A stretch of 64,000 nt of DNA from the NCBI GenBank assembly GCA_022453515.1, contig JAJNNY010000022.1, positions 124,001 through 188,000 on the forward strand, in the 5' to 3' direction. The notes beneath the pieces are model-generated. The model was given only the letters and a program-made list of their open reading frames with translations. It searched no databases and was not told where the DNA came from. Every line of letters begins with the position of its first letter. The first letter of the stretch is position 1. The position numbers and the translations under genes were made by a program. Origin of the DNA: Astrocystis sublimbata (taxonomy: Eukaryota; Ascomycota; Sordariomycetes; Xylariales; Xylariaceae). Positions 50,477 through 62,102 of this stretch are shown here, piece after piece.

Positions 50477-53400
50477 ATCTACCTCGCTCACACAAAGACA
50501 TTCCGCGCGCCGACACCCCATATGTTACCGTTACACCTCTACCTCCGCAACGAAGGATACATTGATTAATGATTGAAATGATTAAAACGGCTATAGAAGA
50601 TTTAACATGACGAGCGCCGGAGGCCCGTCTTGGTTGTACATTGGAAGAGGGACTCGTTTATTTGTTTGTCGGAATGATGAAGCATGCATGGGCGTCCGGT
50701 ATAAATGCATAGTGTAGGACTTGCATCAAGCGAGAGATTCTCATGTTTGGGATTCTGGGGATAATATTGTGAGCGTTTACGGGCTCACGGATGCACCGTC
50801 TCACTACCTATTGCCTGTATAACCCATAATGGCCATACAGGCCACTTACTTAAGTACTGTACCTACTAGGTAACGAAGATACCCCAATGTAATAGCACTA
50901 TTCGTGCGTTTACGTACAAAAGCGTTTGGTTTTTCCCTTCACTTTCAATTCGCAACTATGTTCAGCCGTATGATTCGACATGACAATGTTTCCTGTACAC
51001 CAAATCTACCCGCCTCAAGCGGAATGTAAGGCCAACAGAGTAAGTAAGCCTGAAGTCATGCCTGAAACGCAAGGGGGTCGTCGTGTCAACTCATGCAAAT
51101 ATTTCTAGTCAATAAGCTTGGTCATATCCCAGGCTCGATGTAGACGACTTGGACACCTGAATGCTGAGTTTTCTCGGGCGGGTTCCATGGGACCATGGTC
51201 ATTATCTGGGTGTTTTCAGCAGCCATGGGAAGCCAATAGGGAGCCGAAGACCGGGGGTGTCCGAGGTTCGGACGGGGAAAGCTCACGCAGGTGAACCTAG
51301 TCGGCGGGGACCATTCAGTCGAATCAGTTGCTTGTTTCGCCCATTTTCCTGCCTTCATTCGCCGTCTACGATACAATAAACCACGGCGCAATAGACAACC
51401 GGGTAATGAGCGACGTATGCCATCTACCTACAAACGTACCATTTTACATACAGTACCTACTTCTAACCGAAGCACGCGCTGGACTCGAGTTACCTTATGC
51501 ATTTCTCACAACACTCGGCAGCGCCGATTCGCTCAGGATCAAGCACGGTAGCGGTCGGTACGGTATACGGTTTGGCTTACCGCTCCAATCCAACGCTACC
51601 TGCGCCCAATAGCCGGTCCCCTCCCCTCCCTCTAGCCTGCCGGCCGCAGCGCAGAAGGTTGGTGTTTTTATGGTGTTTTTTTCCCTCTCGGTCTTTACCC
51701 GGTTGGGAGAAGCAAGCAGAGCCAGAGAAGCGACTGCATACACCATCCAGACCATCCCATCACTGTCTGTTCCTGATACCTGTGGCTTTTCTTTTTGCTC
51801 CTTGGCTTGCCTGCCTCCACTTAGCTGCGTGTGTCTTCAATCTCCCCCGGGGTATTGGGCTGGTTGGCGAGTTGGCTGGTTGATTTGTTCATGCAGCTTC
51901 TTACTTACATATTGCTTTTTTCTCGTCGAAAGTACGGTACTGTACCTACCTCTGGCGGACATGTCCTTGAAACACCTATTCCTCTACCAAAGATAGAAAA
52001 GATAGGTACGATGAGATCACAACGAGGCCTCCTAGACAACCCCAGCCGGACATACCGCCATTTTGCCTTGTCAGTGACATTGAGGTCTTATGTAGGTAGT
52101 ATCATGGATATAATCGAACTTGCCGGATCCCCTCACACTTCCATTCCCCCTCTTCTCTAACCCAGTCTAGGGTAATCAACTTACCTATAGACTCAACCCG
52201 GTGGCTACGTTCTTCTCATACTGTTAGCTAGATGGTCTAGGGCTTATATGCGTCGCCGACTACATGTACACCACCCACCACAATTCTCACAATCAGTATA
52301 CCTAATTACACACATGCATCAGGTGGTATACTGTAGACACCACACACACACACACACCTGCACTGCACTGCACTGCAACTACCTTTCGCCGACTATTTGC
52401 TTACCCGGCTTGGTTCGACCGGCAAGTATTATAGACCAAAACACAAGACATCGTCCAAGTATGCTGATACTATCCATCCAGCTACTGTATGTTTCAATCG
52501 AACGCATTGTATGTAACATACTCACTCGTAGACCTGATTCCTCTCGGGAGGTTCGGTCTTCTTGGTTCGCGAATCCTTCCCGGCCCATTGGTCCCTCACC
52601 ACCCACCCCTACAAGTACAATAGCCACCTACCCTTGCACGATACTTACCGAGTCTATGGAACCACGAAGCTAAACCACAAACCGCATGCTTGCCAATGTT
52701 TTGGCACACGTACTAATACCAAGTAAGGAGTACACGTAAGGAAGAATCCTTCTCTGGCAATAATCCGATCCAGTGTAGATGGAGCTTAGGGCTGTCGCCG
52801 GGGTATCAATAGCTCCTCTGCTGCTGTCCCCAGTGCCCCTGGGTGATGCTCCTTCTGCTGCGGTCATGAGGCACGAGAACATCCTATGTGCATGCGTAGG
52901 TACTACGGTATGTATGATGAATCCTTGGTACCTAGACATTCTCCTCATAGGTAGGTAGGTACCAGGTAAGGTAGGTTCGCCTCAGACCAAACTGTGAAGT
53001 GAAAATAATTGACCACTCGATTCAATACGTGAATTCACAACTTTGCGTACGGAGTACAAGTAGGCAAGGAGGTAGGTAGGTAGTGAGCACACCGCTTCGT
53101 TCTCATCCAGCATCAAGGTCGGACGTCGACCCCCCAGGCAAGGAGATGATATGCGTAGGTTGATATGTACCTAGCTTTGCATGCAGTGTTTCAGCACCTA
53201 TGGTGTGTATAAGATGAACACATATATATACTAAGAGAAGCCAGACTGGGCTCATGCCCAAGTAAGTAATTACCTATTAATGGGCGGTATGGGCCATTGC
53301 AACCCTGAGAGCCGCATTGCAGCACTGGCGGGGAGGGGGTGGATGTGAGTAGGTAAGTATTGGACAGGCTTCACATACCGACGATGAGGTTGCGATAGGT

Positions 53401-56400
53401 TCAGATACATTGATCATGCATGCACTGTTGTCGAAAGACCATTCACCATAACACAAAGTTCTATACTACAGTGTGTCTGGAAAATACTCGTCCTGTTGAT
53501 ATACATGCATAATACAGAGTCACATACATAGTGCACGCTACGTACTGTACGGGCACAAACGTCGAAAACTGATCACATGGGTCACGATATGCGCCGTAAC
53601 CGCCCCATACACACATTAGGTAGGACGCAATGCCATTGAAAGCCCCCTGTCATGCACATCGCGCTCCTTCGACATCGCTGCTACTTTGTTTGTGATCTCG
53701 GCCCTGAGATCCCCCATGTAACATATACGCAGATGTACATTTCCGTTCATCTGAGCCTTGGAAGCGGCAAGACCATCCCAGAGACTTGTCCCATGCTACT
53801 GAATTGACCATTCCTAGATATCGGTTCCTGACGTCCTTGGCGTCTTACCGTCTGCGTCTACGCTATTATCTCGTACGAGTTGCTGGGCGAGCGGGGTGAT
53901 CATTGAGGCTCTTGTGCTTGCTGACTGTATCGAGTTTTTCAAGCTCTCTGTGAGGGGAAAGGATATATCATATTTGCGGCCACGATCGTGATAAGGTGTC
54001 TCGATATTCCCCATCCGATAACATTGCATATTTGGGGATCTAGATAAGAGCGAACTGCATGTGAGATATCAAATGTGAAAATAGTACCACCCACATGGAA
54101 TAGAGGTACTTGTCCAAACTGTTGAAAGCGCATGGGAGATCAAACTAGCCGTGTGATAATTATGGGCTGGTTGTAAACACCGCATTATGGCTTTTGTCTT
54201 CCATGGTAGTCCTGATCTGCGTGTGTCACTCGGTTTTGGAGATGTCGAGAACCATGTGGCCTACCTGTCGTCAACCGGTCAGCCATTGCACCGAAAGGGA
54301 GGGGTCAAGTGTACTGGTCATGTTTATAGGCCCAGTGGCATTTGAGCCGAGTTGCCAATGGTGCCAAGATGACCATTCGTTGCTCAAGATTCCTTTGAGT
54401 TCATGGAAATTCTTCTCACTCTAAATCATGTGCTACCACGGTCCAAAGGCGAGCTGCAAGTAGGTGAGATTCCGAGCTGCTCTGGCTGGAGCCCTGACTC
54501 TTGATCCAAATGAGAGCTTGTAGCAGGAGCCGCTGTGCCCGAGAAAGAAAGAAAAATATAGGTAGTTTAAATAGGTTGTGACATATTTCCATTTGCCTTA
54601 CCTGTTGTATTTACCCAGTATGAACTAGACGCAACAAGTATCCTCTCATCACAAGCCGGGAGAGGTTTACACAGAAAGTCCTGCAGATAACCACTCTCCT
54701 CGTGGGTTCTGAGTCTGGAAGTATGACAGCCGAGTCAGCGATTGCAGTGTCGGGCAGGGGGACTGTGGTGCTCCTGCGGCAGCTTGGGGGTCGTGCAGAC
54801 GCGCAGCCTGATAGATAACGAAAATTCCTGTAATCAATTACAAAATCAAGGTTCTAAGTAACGCACGTTCTGATCATGCCGGTTGAACGTATGATTGCGC
54901 GGTGCCCCCAACTGATGTCAAAGATCCAATGAAAAACCTCAAGCAAACTCCGCAGGGCATACTGTCAATAATTCGAAACATCATGGGGCAAAGCAGGCCT
55001 ATAAAAGTTGTAATGCGAGTTACTGTCTGAGTCTTTGGGGAATTCATAGCCTACCTAAGTGGATATTAAATGAAGTTAGAAGAATGGGCTTGTTAGACTA
55101 GGTGGCTATAGTGGAGAAGAGAAAGTTATTCCTGTCCTGCAATTCGACGAGTCAAACTTTGAATGACAGGTTCTGTCAAGGCAGGAATACCTGCAGACAT
55201 GAAAGCTACAACGGAATGAACTCGAATGGTGGGTGAGTCAGCCCCTCCGGCAAAGACCAAGGTCTCGCCCCGAGAGGAGGCACTAAGTTTATCGTATTAG
55301 CTTCATCTAGTGTAATTTGGAGCTCCCAGGCCCCCCCTCGAGCCATGTCGGGAGGCTGAACGCAAAGCTAGTACATCACAGAGAAAAATGATGGGATATC
55401 GTCGGCCTAAATAGGTCACTACAATGTGAAGGAGTCGTTCAAGAATATGCTTCTATAGGAGCATTCAGGTACAATTGTTCGTTCGTTCTTGAATGTATGG
55501 CTACTTATGAACGATGGCGAAAAGATGACTCGGAACACATGAATTCCTTTGGCTCTTCCATGATACCTAGCAATGAGACAGGGGCGAAATTACTCCAACG
55601 ATTCTTCCTTGACGGTTTACTTATCCGACTCTTCCACGAGTGGAAGACGCTAAAGATTTACGCTAGAAAAGAATATGTACATGCATAGAGCACCTGCAGC
55701 GAGCATATTTCTGCTTGTGTTATACAGCTGCTATATGATGATGACCGGGAGGGCATCTGTCAAATCTTGCTGCTTTTGAACAAAGGTCAAGGGATGGTTA
55801 CCATACAAATCTCCAAGTAATAACTAGTACGGAGGAAAGATAGGACTTTAAAGATATAAATAAGTATTGTAGAGTGTTTATCTCTTGAATCCTTGAATAT
55901 ATGCTACGCAGGGACTGAGTATATTCAAGGTTGATATCAAAGTGCCCCATCTGATTAGATACCAAGTCATTTGGTCTTTAGACATTTATAGTGGGCAGAA
56001 GAATTAGTATTTTACATATGGGTTCCTTTAGAACAAAGACGACAGGGTTGTCTTGAGGCATCGGCATATATAAGACAGCACCCGGTAGCAATTAAAGGCT
56101 ACAATGGAAAGAACATGCAATTTTGCATATTGGATGTTTGTTCTAAACAGTCTCACACCTCACCTGAGTTCACTTCCAATAGACCTAACATTTATGTACC
56201 ACAAGTGAGTCGCAGTGAGGCTGATGACAAGAAATACATTGTCACAATGCGTAAGACACACTTTGTAATCTCACACGACAAGCTCGGTACGAATGCTACC
56301 CTGTAGAAAGGTTCGAGAGGCATCACCTCCAGTCTCTCATTCCCTGGTTCTTCATACACACAAGACAATGGCATATCTTGATTTTTCTTCAACTTCCATT

Positions 56401-56783
56401 ACCCAATACAATTCACCTGGGTTCCGCAGGCTGTCACGCTCATTTTGCCACAGTGGAACATCCCAACCTAATCTAGGCCGATAAGCTCTCGCACGAACCT
56501 TCAAGATGGCAAAAGAGTCAATGGTTCAAGGGCTCGAATGGCTTCTTTCTTTACAACCCACATCAGGCACGGAGATATAACCAGTCTAAATGATCCTTAG
56601 GCATCCCCGGAGTTTTCAGACCTGGAACAAATCAGAATGAACGATACGGAGGCAAATCTGTCATTCAATCTACAACCACCTGGCCGGCTGGATGAGCAGA
56701 AAAGCTGGTTTTGTTCTCAATGGAACTGACAGACCATTCCGCCCTTCCCTACTAAGAGGCAGATAGACCACATCAAATTCGCC
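50477..56783. other. 6.3-kb intergenic region
   Basis: No supportable gene. Open frames are under 150 codons and without domains. It contains short CA runs near 52340-52360, TAGGTAGG motifs near 52950-52975 and 53070-53083, and a GTACGGAGTAC palindrome at 53047-53057. Much of 53.2-56.6 kb is A/T-leaning. Confidence 0.45.
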
Positions 56784-58082
56784 ATGGGAAGAACAAGAAG
56801 AAGGAATCGGCAAACCCGTGCCGATCGCAGAAACAATAATCATCTCGACCGTGACGATGACTATCCTATGGACGGCGCAGAGGACGATTACCCCCCCTTC
56901 ACTCAACGCCGAGGGAGAGGAGGGAGGGGGCACCACAACAACAGAGGCGGCAGAAACAAGAGCGGCAGAAAGTCTAAGCACCGCAATGAGTTCGGCGGCT
57001 TCAGCAACCCTTTCGACGAGCTATTAGGCAGCTTGACATTTCACGAAGACGAAGAAGACCACGAGAAACTCTTCCCTGTGCGCGGGAGAGGGGGCGTGAG
57101 AGGGGGCAGGGGAGGCGGCGGCAGATGGGGAAGAAGTGGTACCTACACTTTTCAGGACAAACGTGATGACGAGCTGGGGGTCAGGGACGGAAGCCTTCGG
57201 GACGCAAACTCAACAACGGACTGGGACTGGGCCTGGAATAATGGCGAAAGCCTGGACGACGACCGCCGTAACAGCAACCAGCCTCGAAGCCAAGACAAAA
57301 GAAACAACAGTCGCGTAACTAAACAGCCCAGCGTCACCCGGGTGCGGCGTGCGAACCTGACCCTGCGCAACTGGCTCTCCTCTGCCATCCGGTACGCCTC
57401 TCGATACGTCGATAGCTGGAGCGACGAGGTGGGCATCGGCCGGGCAGCGGGGGACGAGATGGAGTGGCAGCCGGAGCAAGAACTGCCTGTGTTGATTGTG
57501 GCAGCTGGGACGACAACAACGACTTTATCAAGCCCCTCGTCGTCGCCGCCAATAACCAGCGGTTTTGGTGGCGTTGACAGCAAGTCTCGTCAAAGTCTAA
57601 GTCCCAGTCCACCTCAATCCCAGACCCAAACCCAAATTGAGACCCAGGATCGGGATCCTGCATCTCCGAGAACGCCTCCTAGACGAGGCGGATACAGAGC
57701 AGGACGGAGTCCGACATGCCTATTCGGCGCTCCACCTCATATTTCCATATCCGCTTCTGCTTCTGACCGAGACGAAAACGCAAACGCGAACAGCAACTCA
57801 CCCGCATCAGTATTATCATCAGAACCAACCCAATGGGACCTCCGGCCCGGGACGCTCAATCCCGAATTCTCTGACGAGACTGCCAACGGCAACAACAACA
57901 ATATTGGCGCATGGTCAGCCGGATATCCAGGATCTGGTTTCGAGGCCGAGGGGCAGCAGGCTGAGTTGAAACAGTTCAATTCCTCTAGACGCCAATGGGA
58001 CCTTCCTCCTCTCGATTTGACAGGGTCATTGCCTGAGACACCGCCTGATTCACCACCTTTTGAGATGTCGATGGCGCCTTAA
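56784..58082 (+). CDS. RG-rich low-complexity protein of unknown function
   Basis: Intact 432-codon frame with a good start context (GCCATGG); I do not recognise the family. The N-terminal third is very basic and carries RG/RGG clusters (RRGRGGRG near residue 42, RGRGGVRGGRGGGGRWGR near 103). Such clusters are typical of RNA-binding proteins and of arginine-methylation targets. A Trp-rich TDWDWAWNN patch and a conserved-looking VRRANLTLRNWLSSAIRYAS segment follow near residues 145-210. The C-terminal half is Ser/Pro/Thr/Gln-rich with TQTQTQIETQ and ends in PETPPDSPPFEM. It converges on fibrillarin, whose N-terminus is also RGG-rich. A role in RNA or nucleolar biology is inference from composition and neighbours. 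It may be lineage-specific. Confidence 0.62.
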   Translation: MGRTRRRNRQTRADRRNNNHLDRDDDYPMDGAEDDYPPFTQRRGRGGRGHHNNRGGRNKSGRKSKHRNEFGGFSNPFDELLGSLTFHEDEEDHEKLFPVRGRGGVRGGRGGGGRWGRSGTYTFQDKRDDELGVRDGSLRDANSTTDWDWAWNNGESLDDDRRNSNQPRSQDKRNNSRVTKQPSVTRVRRANLTLRNWLSSAIRYASRYVDSWSDEVGIGRAAGDEMEWQPEQELPVLIVAAGTTTTTLSSPSSSPPITSGFGGVDSKSRQSLSPSPPQSQTQTQIETQDRDPASPRTPPRRGGYRAGRSPTCLFGAPPHISISASASDRDENANANSNSPASVLSSEPTQWDLRPGTLNPEFSDETANGNNNNIGAWSAGYPGSGFEAEGQQAELKQFNSSRRQWDLPPLDLTGSLPETPPDSPPFEMSMAP

Positions 58083-58532
58083 CCAAGTGCATACCATGTT
58101 GCCGACAGTCTAACCCGTCAAGAAAACTGCCATGTATATTAACGCAGGACCTGTTGCATTTTCAATGAACTTATTGAGGTAGCAGGATGGGTTGGGTGAC
58201 AGTGACACTGGAATCCCCACAGCGCGACAAGTAGTGAGCACACGTGAGCTGACGCGGAAATCTCACCTGATTGAACATCGTGAAAAGAAGGAATAGAGGA
58301 ATAAGCATGATCAATGTACATTTTTATCAAGAATTTCATTGTATTGCCAGGGGACGAACCTAGCCTGAGTGGTATCAGACACAGATTGGTACAGACTTCC
58401 CATGAGGAAACCGTGAAAAGATTATAGCCAGAATTATCATTCCATAACGCCGATCGCCGTTGCCTGATGAACACCCACCCAATCTGAGATAGAGCCATCT
58501 TACATTCTATGACAGTACTCCTCTGAAACTGC
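58083..58532. other. Convergent intergenic region
   Basis: 3' flanks of the RG-rich gene and NOP1. Minus-strand open sequence here lies downstream of the NOP1 stop and has no family resemblance. Confidence 0.5.
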
Positions 58533-60431
58533 CTATTTCGGGCCCTCGTATCTACCAATAACTGTAGCAAATTAGTTTATGTGATAGTCGGATGGTGAAG
58601 GTTCGGATAGTACATACCAACAGCGTGGTCACGTTCGTATGGTTCTGAAAATATGAGTTAGCATTGCAATTCGACCCAACCTTACATAGAAACGTACCCA
58701 AAGTCCTGTTTACGAATTGTTAGTTTCAATTATCATCGTCACGAGGATCAAGAGGACTTACAGTTGTTCAAGAGGCTTAAGACCTCCTGCACGCAGCTTT
58801 TGCACCTCAGCTGCAAAGACTGCCTCAGGGGCAGCTGTGCTGTCTATACAGTTGGCCTTGATGGAGATAACGATGCCTCCACCAATCTTCAAGAAGAGGG
58901 ATGCGTTTAATAGAGCGATACGGGCTTGGTCGGGTTGGGCAACATCCTTGAAGGCAATTCATAAGCACTCTTGTCTCCCAAGTAAAATGAAGATAATCGA
59001 CTTACCAGGAAAATGGCGTCCACCATGGGAACCAACATGCGGTATTTCAAAGGATGACGAGCGTCTTCGACAACTATTGGGACGAGTGTCAGTAAATGCT
59101 ACAAACGATAAGCCGCAGGAGCGGGAGAATTGATGCGTCGTACTCGGTATTACGTTGGTTCTTGACTGAGCCATTGTGGTCTAGTGAACTGATTAGGCCG
59201 AGCACTTGGGTTGGAGGACCCATCACCCATCACTCACAAGGTCACGTCCAGATCGGTGACTGAATTCGACAGCATAGACGTTGCCAGTAGGTCCCACGAT
59301 ATCGGCGACTAGTTGATTAATAATTAGCAACAGAGTTTGGCTTGATTGTATTGAGTATACCTCTTGGAGCGTGACGTACCGTGGGATACCGAAGTACCGG
59401 AAGCAGCTCCCAGATATAGAACCTTCTTTCCAGGGGCAATGTAGATGTTGTCAATACCGCCGATTACTGCTGCGGCTAACTTCGAACGGAAAGGGTTCTG
59501 CACACAATCAGCCACCTGCCTTGCAACCAGGCGCATAAACCAGCAGATGATCGAGATCTCGAGGTGAGTGGCGACACCTGCCAGCGAACGATGGTTGGAA
59601 AGTTCAAATGCATACCCAAATTCTGTATTCGATTTTCGTGGACACCGAGTTGCCTTCGGCGTCTTTTGTAGCTTCATCCACGGAGATCCGCTTCTCGCCG
59701 TACACTTCGATGCCAGGGGCAACCGAGCGTGTAAGAAGATCTAGTGAGCTGAGTGTCAGAGCAGATGTTGAGAAGCGATCGATTGCGGTATTTCGAGCAA
59801 TAGGGATCGTGGCGGAGCCGACACCCTGGTTCGAGATGTTGGAGGGGGACGTCGGAAGGTGGGATTACTTACGATCCTCCTTGCCTGTAGAATAAGAATG
59901 TCAGCGGACATGATCCCGAGCACAATGAAAAGGGGATGGTTTTGGTCAAATATCTATGTCGAGAAACAGACTTTGCCAGGCAATGATTGACTTACCGCGA
60001 GATACAAAGATACCAGCGCTTGAAGGCCCAGTTAGTACTCAACTTCGCCGAGACGCGATGTTCGCCATGCACTTACTGACGATGCTGCAGATGGGTGGTT
60101 AGTCACTGGGCGGTTGCCAACTTGACATTGTTGCAACGGGATGGGATGCACATACCGGTTCTACCACGACCTTGGCTCCAGCACCACCAGGGCCACCTCC
60201 GCGGCCACCACGGCCACCGCCTCGGGGAGCTCCACGGCCTCCACGACCTCCTCGATCACCGAAGCCGCCACGGCCTCCTCCACGACCTCCTCGATCACCG
60301 AAGCCGCCACGGCCTCCTCCACGACCGCCTCCAAAACCACCGCGACCGCCGCCGCCACCGCGACCGCCGCCGAAACCGCCGCGACCACCTCCGCGGGGTG
60401 CACCGCGGCCACCTCCTCGTGTGAAGGACAT
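58533..60431 (-). CDS. NOP1: Fibrillarin, rRNA 2'-O-methyltransferase
   Basis: Catalytic subunit of box C/D snoRNPs; it methylates rRNA 2'-hydroxyls in the nucleolus and also methylates a histone H2A glutamine in yeast and human. Predicted 328 aa from 13 minus-strand exons: 60156..60431, 60077..60084, 59996..60018, 59873..59884, 59616..59740, 59380..59497, 59238..59308, 59144..59180, 59006..59073, 58762..58946, 58698..58705, 58618..58644 and 58533..58561. The Gly/Arg-rich domain fills residues 1-85. Then come [48 protein letters not shown] (residue 149 on), the SAM-binding [14 protein letters not shown] (174-187), [34 protein letters not shown] and YERDHAVVIGRYEG. All 12 introns (53-132 nt) have GT/AG ends; several have CTAAC or CTGAC branch sites. 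Micro-exons of 8, 12 and 8 nt are each needed to keep the conserved protein sequence. Confidence 0.92.
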
Positions 60432-61079
60432 TGTATTATTATTGCGTGGGTTGTTGTTGTGTTAATTGGAGCTCGTTCGTACGCGTTGGATGGCGTTTGA
60501 TGGCTAAGTCGAGCTTGCGACGGAACATGCAGCGAAACGTGCAGTACGAGGAAGCTCTCTCTCGAATAAATTTTCCAGCAAGGTTGGAGCTATTCGTATC
60601 GATAGCTTGAGATGGAGCTCGCAGGGGTCCAGCTGATCCGAGCGTCCTCTGCTCCAGCTGCTGCTCCAATCGCTCCAATAGCGACCGAGGATCTGCCGGT
60701 GGGGCAGCGCCTGCTCTCTGGCAGAGGGCTCTCCGCTGGCTGGCAGCTGCAGGACTCATCTCGAAGAGGTTAGGTAGCCTACCGAGGTACCTAAGGCACC
60801 GAGTGGGGTTTTTTTGGCAGTAGCTTCTCTGCACCAAGGTACCTAAGTAGATATATGTACTTCCAATGGAGACTGGCTTCAAGCCCCCACAATCCCACCT
60901 ACCCCCCCAAACCACATGCACCCAATCGCAGCCAGGCTACGCGAGGTACGTACCGAGGGCTTAGTGAGGGCACAAATTTTGCTCAAAACCAATTTTGCAT
61001 CTAAGAATCTCGCCAAACATTCCAACCACCAACGACAACGACTCCATCTCAACTAACCACCCACAGCACAGCCGCCATC
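60432..61079. promoter_or_regulatory. Shared divergent promoter of NOP1 and RPL17
   Basis: 648 bases separate the two start codons, so both genes are presumably driven from here. It holds paired GGTACCTAAG-type motifs (near 60786-60796 and 60838-60848) and, next to RPL17, a C/A-rich leader with AACGACAACGACTCC. No further gene. Joint control of the two ribosome genes is inference. Confidence 0.55.
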
Positions 61080-62102
61080 ATGGTACGTGAGACCGACCCC
61101 CTCAATCGCATGGATCGCTATCGTCGAATGCGAAACCTCTCCCACACCGTCCCGCCGATTTCCCGCTCCTTTTCGACACCGGTTTTTCTCGAACCAGCCC
61201 GAAAATTACCCATGTCACCGAGGAGAGGGAGGGGAACGATGTTTTGAGTGTTGGATCATGGGCTGACGACGGCATTTTCATCTTTCCAGGTCCGATACGC
61301 TGCCACCGAGATCGAGTCCGCCAAGTCGGCTCGCGCCCGCGGTTCCTACCTGCGAGTGTCTTTCAAGAACACCCGCGAGACCGCCCAGGCCATCAATGGC
61401 TGGAAGTTGACCCGTGCCGTCAAGTTCCTCGAGAACGTCCAAGAGAAGACCGAAGCTGTCCCCATGCGCCGCTACTCCGGCAGCACTGGCCGAACTGCTC
61501 AAGGTACGGCCCGCCTGTGCTCGTTCCTATCGTCTTCGTCGATGTCGAGTTAGCAACGCACTGGGAGGAGGGGCATGCGATGCCGGGAGAGTGTGCGGAG
61601 CTGTTTTTAGACATCGGGGGAGCGAATGAAACATATTAAGCAAGATACTGATGATGCTGGCTCTGCAGGAAAGCAATTCGGCGTCTCCCGCGCTCGTTGG
61701 CCCGTAAAGTCCGCCGAGTTCCTCCTCGGTCTCCTCAAGAATGCCGAGTCCAACGCCGACGCCAAGGGACTCGACACCAGCAACCTTGTCGTCAAGCACA
61801 TCCAGGTCAACCAGGCCCCCAAGCAGCGCCGCCGAACATACCGTGCTCACGGTCGTGTATGTACCAATTTATCGTCTTGTCCGCTCCCGCCATTCCAGTG
61901 CGAAGAGCCACCAGCTGGCCAATTCTAACCTTTTTCGCTACAGATCAACCCTTACATGTCTAACCCCTGCCACATCGAGCTCATCCTGACCGAGGGTGAG
62001 GAGGTTGTCCAGAAGTCCGAGGCTGTCGCTGGCCGTGATGTTCCCCATCTTAGCTCAAGACAACGAGGCGCTCGCATCCGGAAGGCCATCACCTCGTCTT
62101 AA
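61080..62102 (+). CDS. RPL17: 60S ribosomal protein L17 (uL22)
   Basis: Large-subunit ribosomal protein lining the polypeptide exit tunnel. Exons 61080..61082, 61290..61503, 61669..61856 and 61944..62102 encode 187 aa, the usual length. The first exon contains only the ATG, followed by a 207-nt intron, a layout common in ribosomal protein genes. Recognisable segments include [53 protein letters not shown], then across the 165-nt intron [17 protein letters not shown], and [19 protein letters not shown] across the 87-nt intron. All donors and acceptors are GT/AG. It is transcribed divergently from NOP1. Confidence 0.96.

Noticed and set aside
59324..59895. Open frames on both strands inside NOP1
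   Set aside because: They run through introns; the spliced fibrillarin model explains the region.
59498..59995. Possible intronic box C/D snoRNAs in the longer NOP1 introns
   Set aside because: I found no TGATGA C box paired with a CTGA D box in the 111-132-nt introns.
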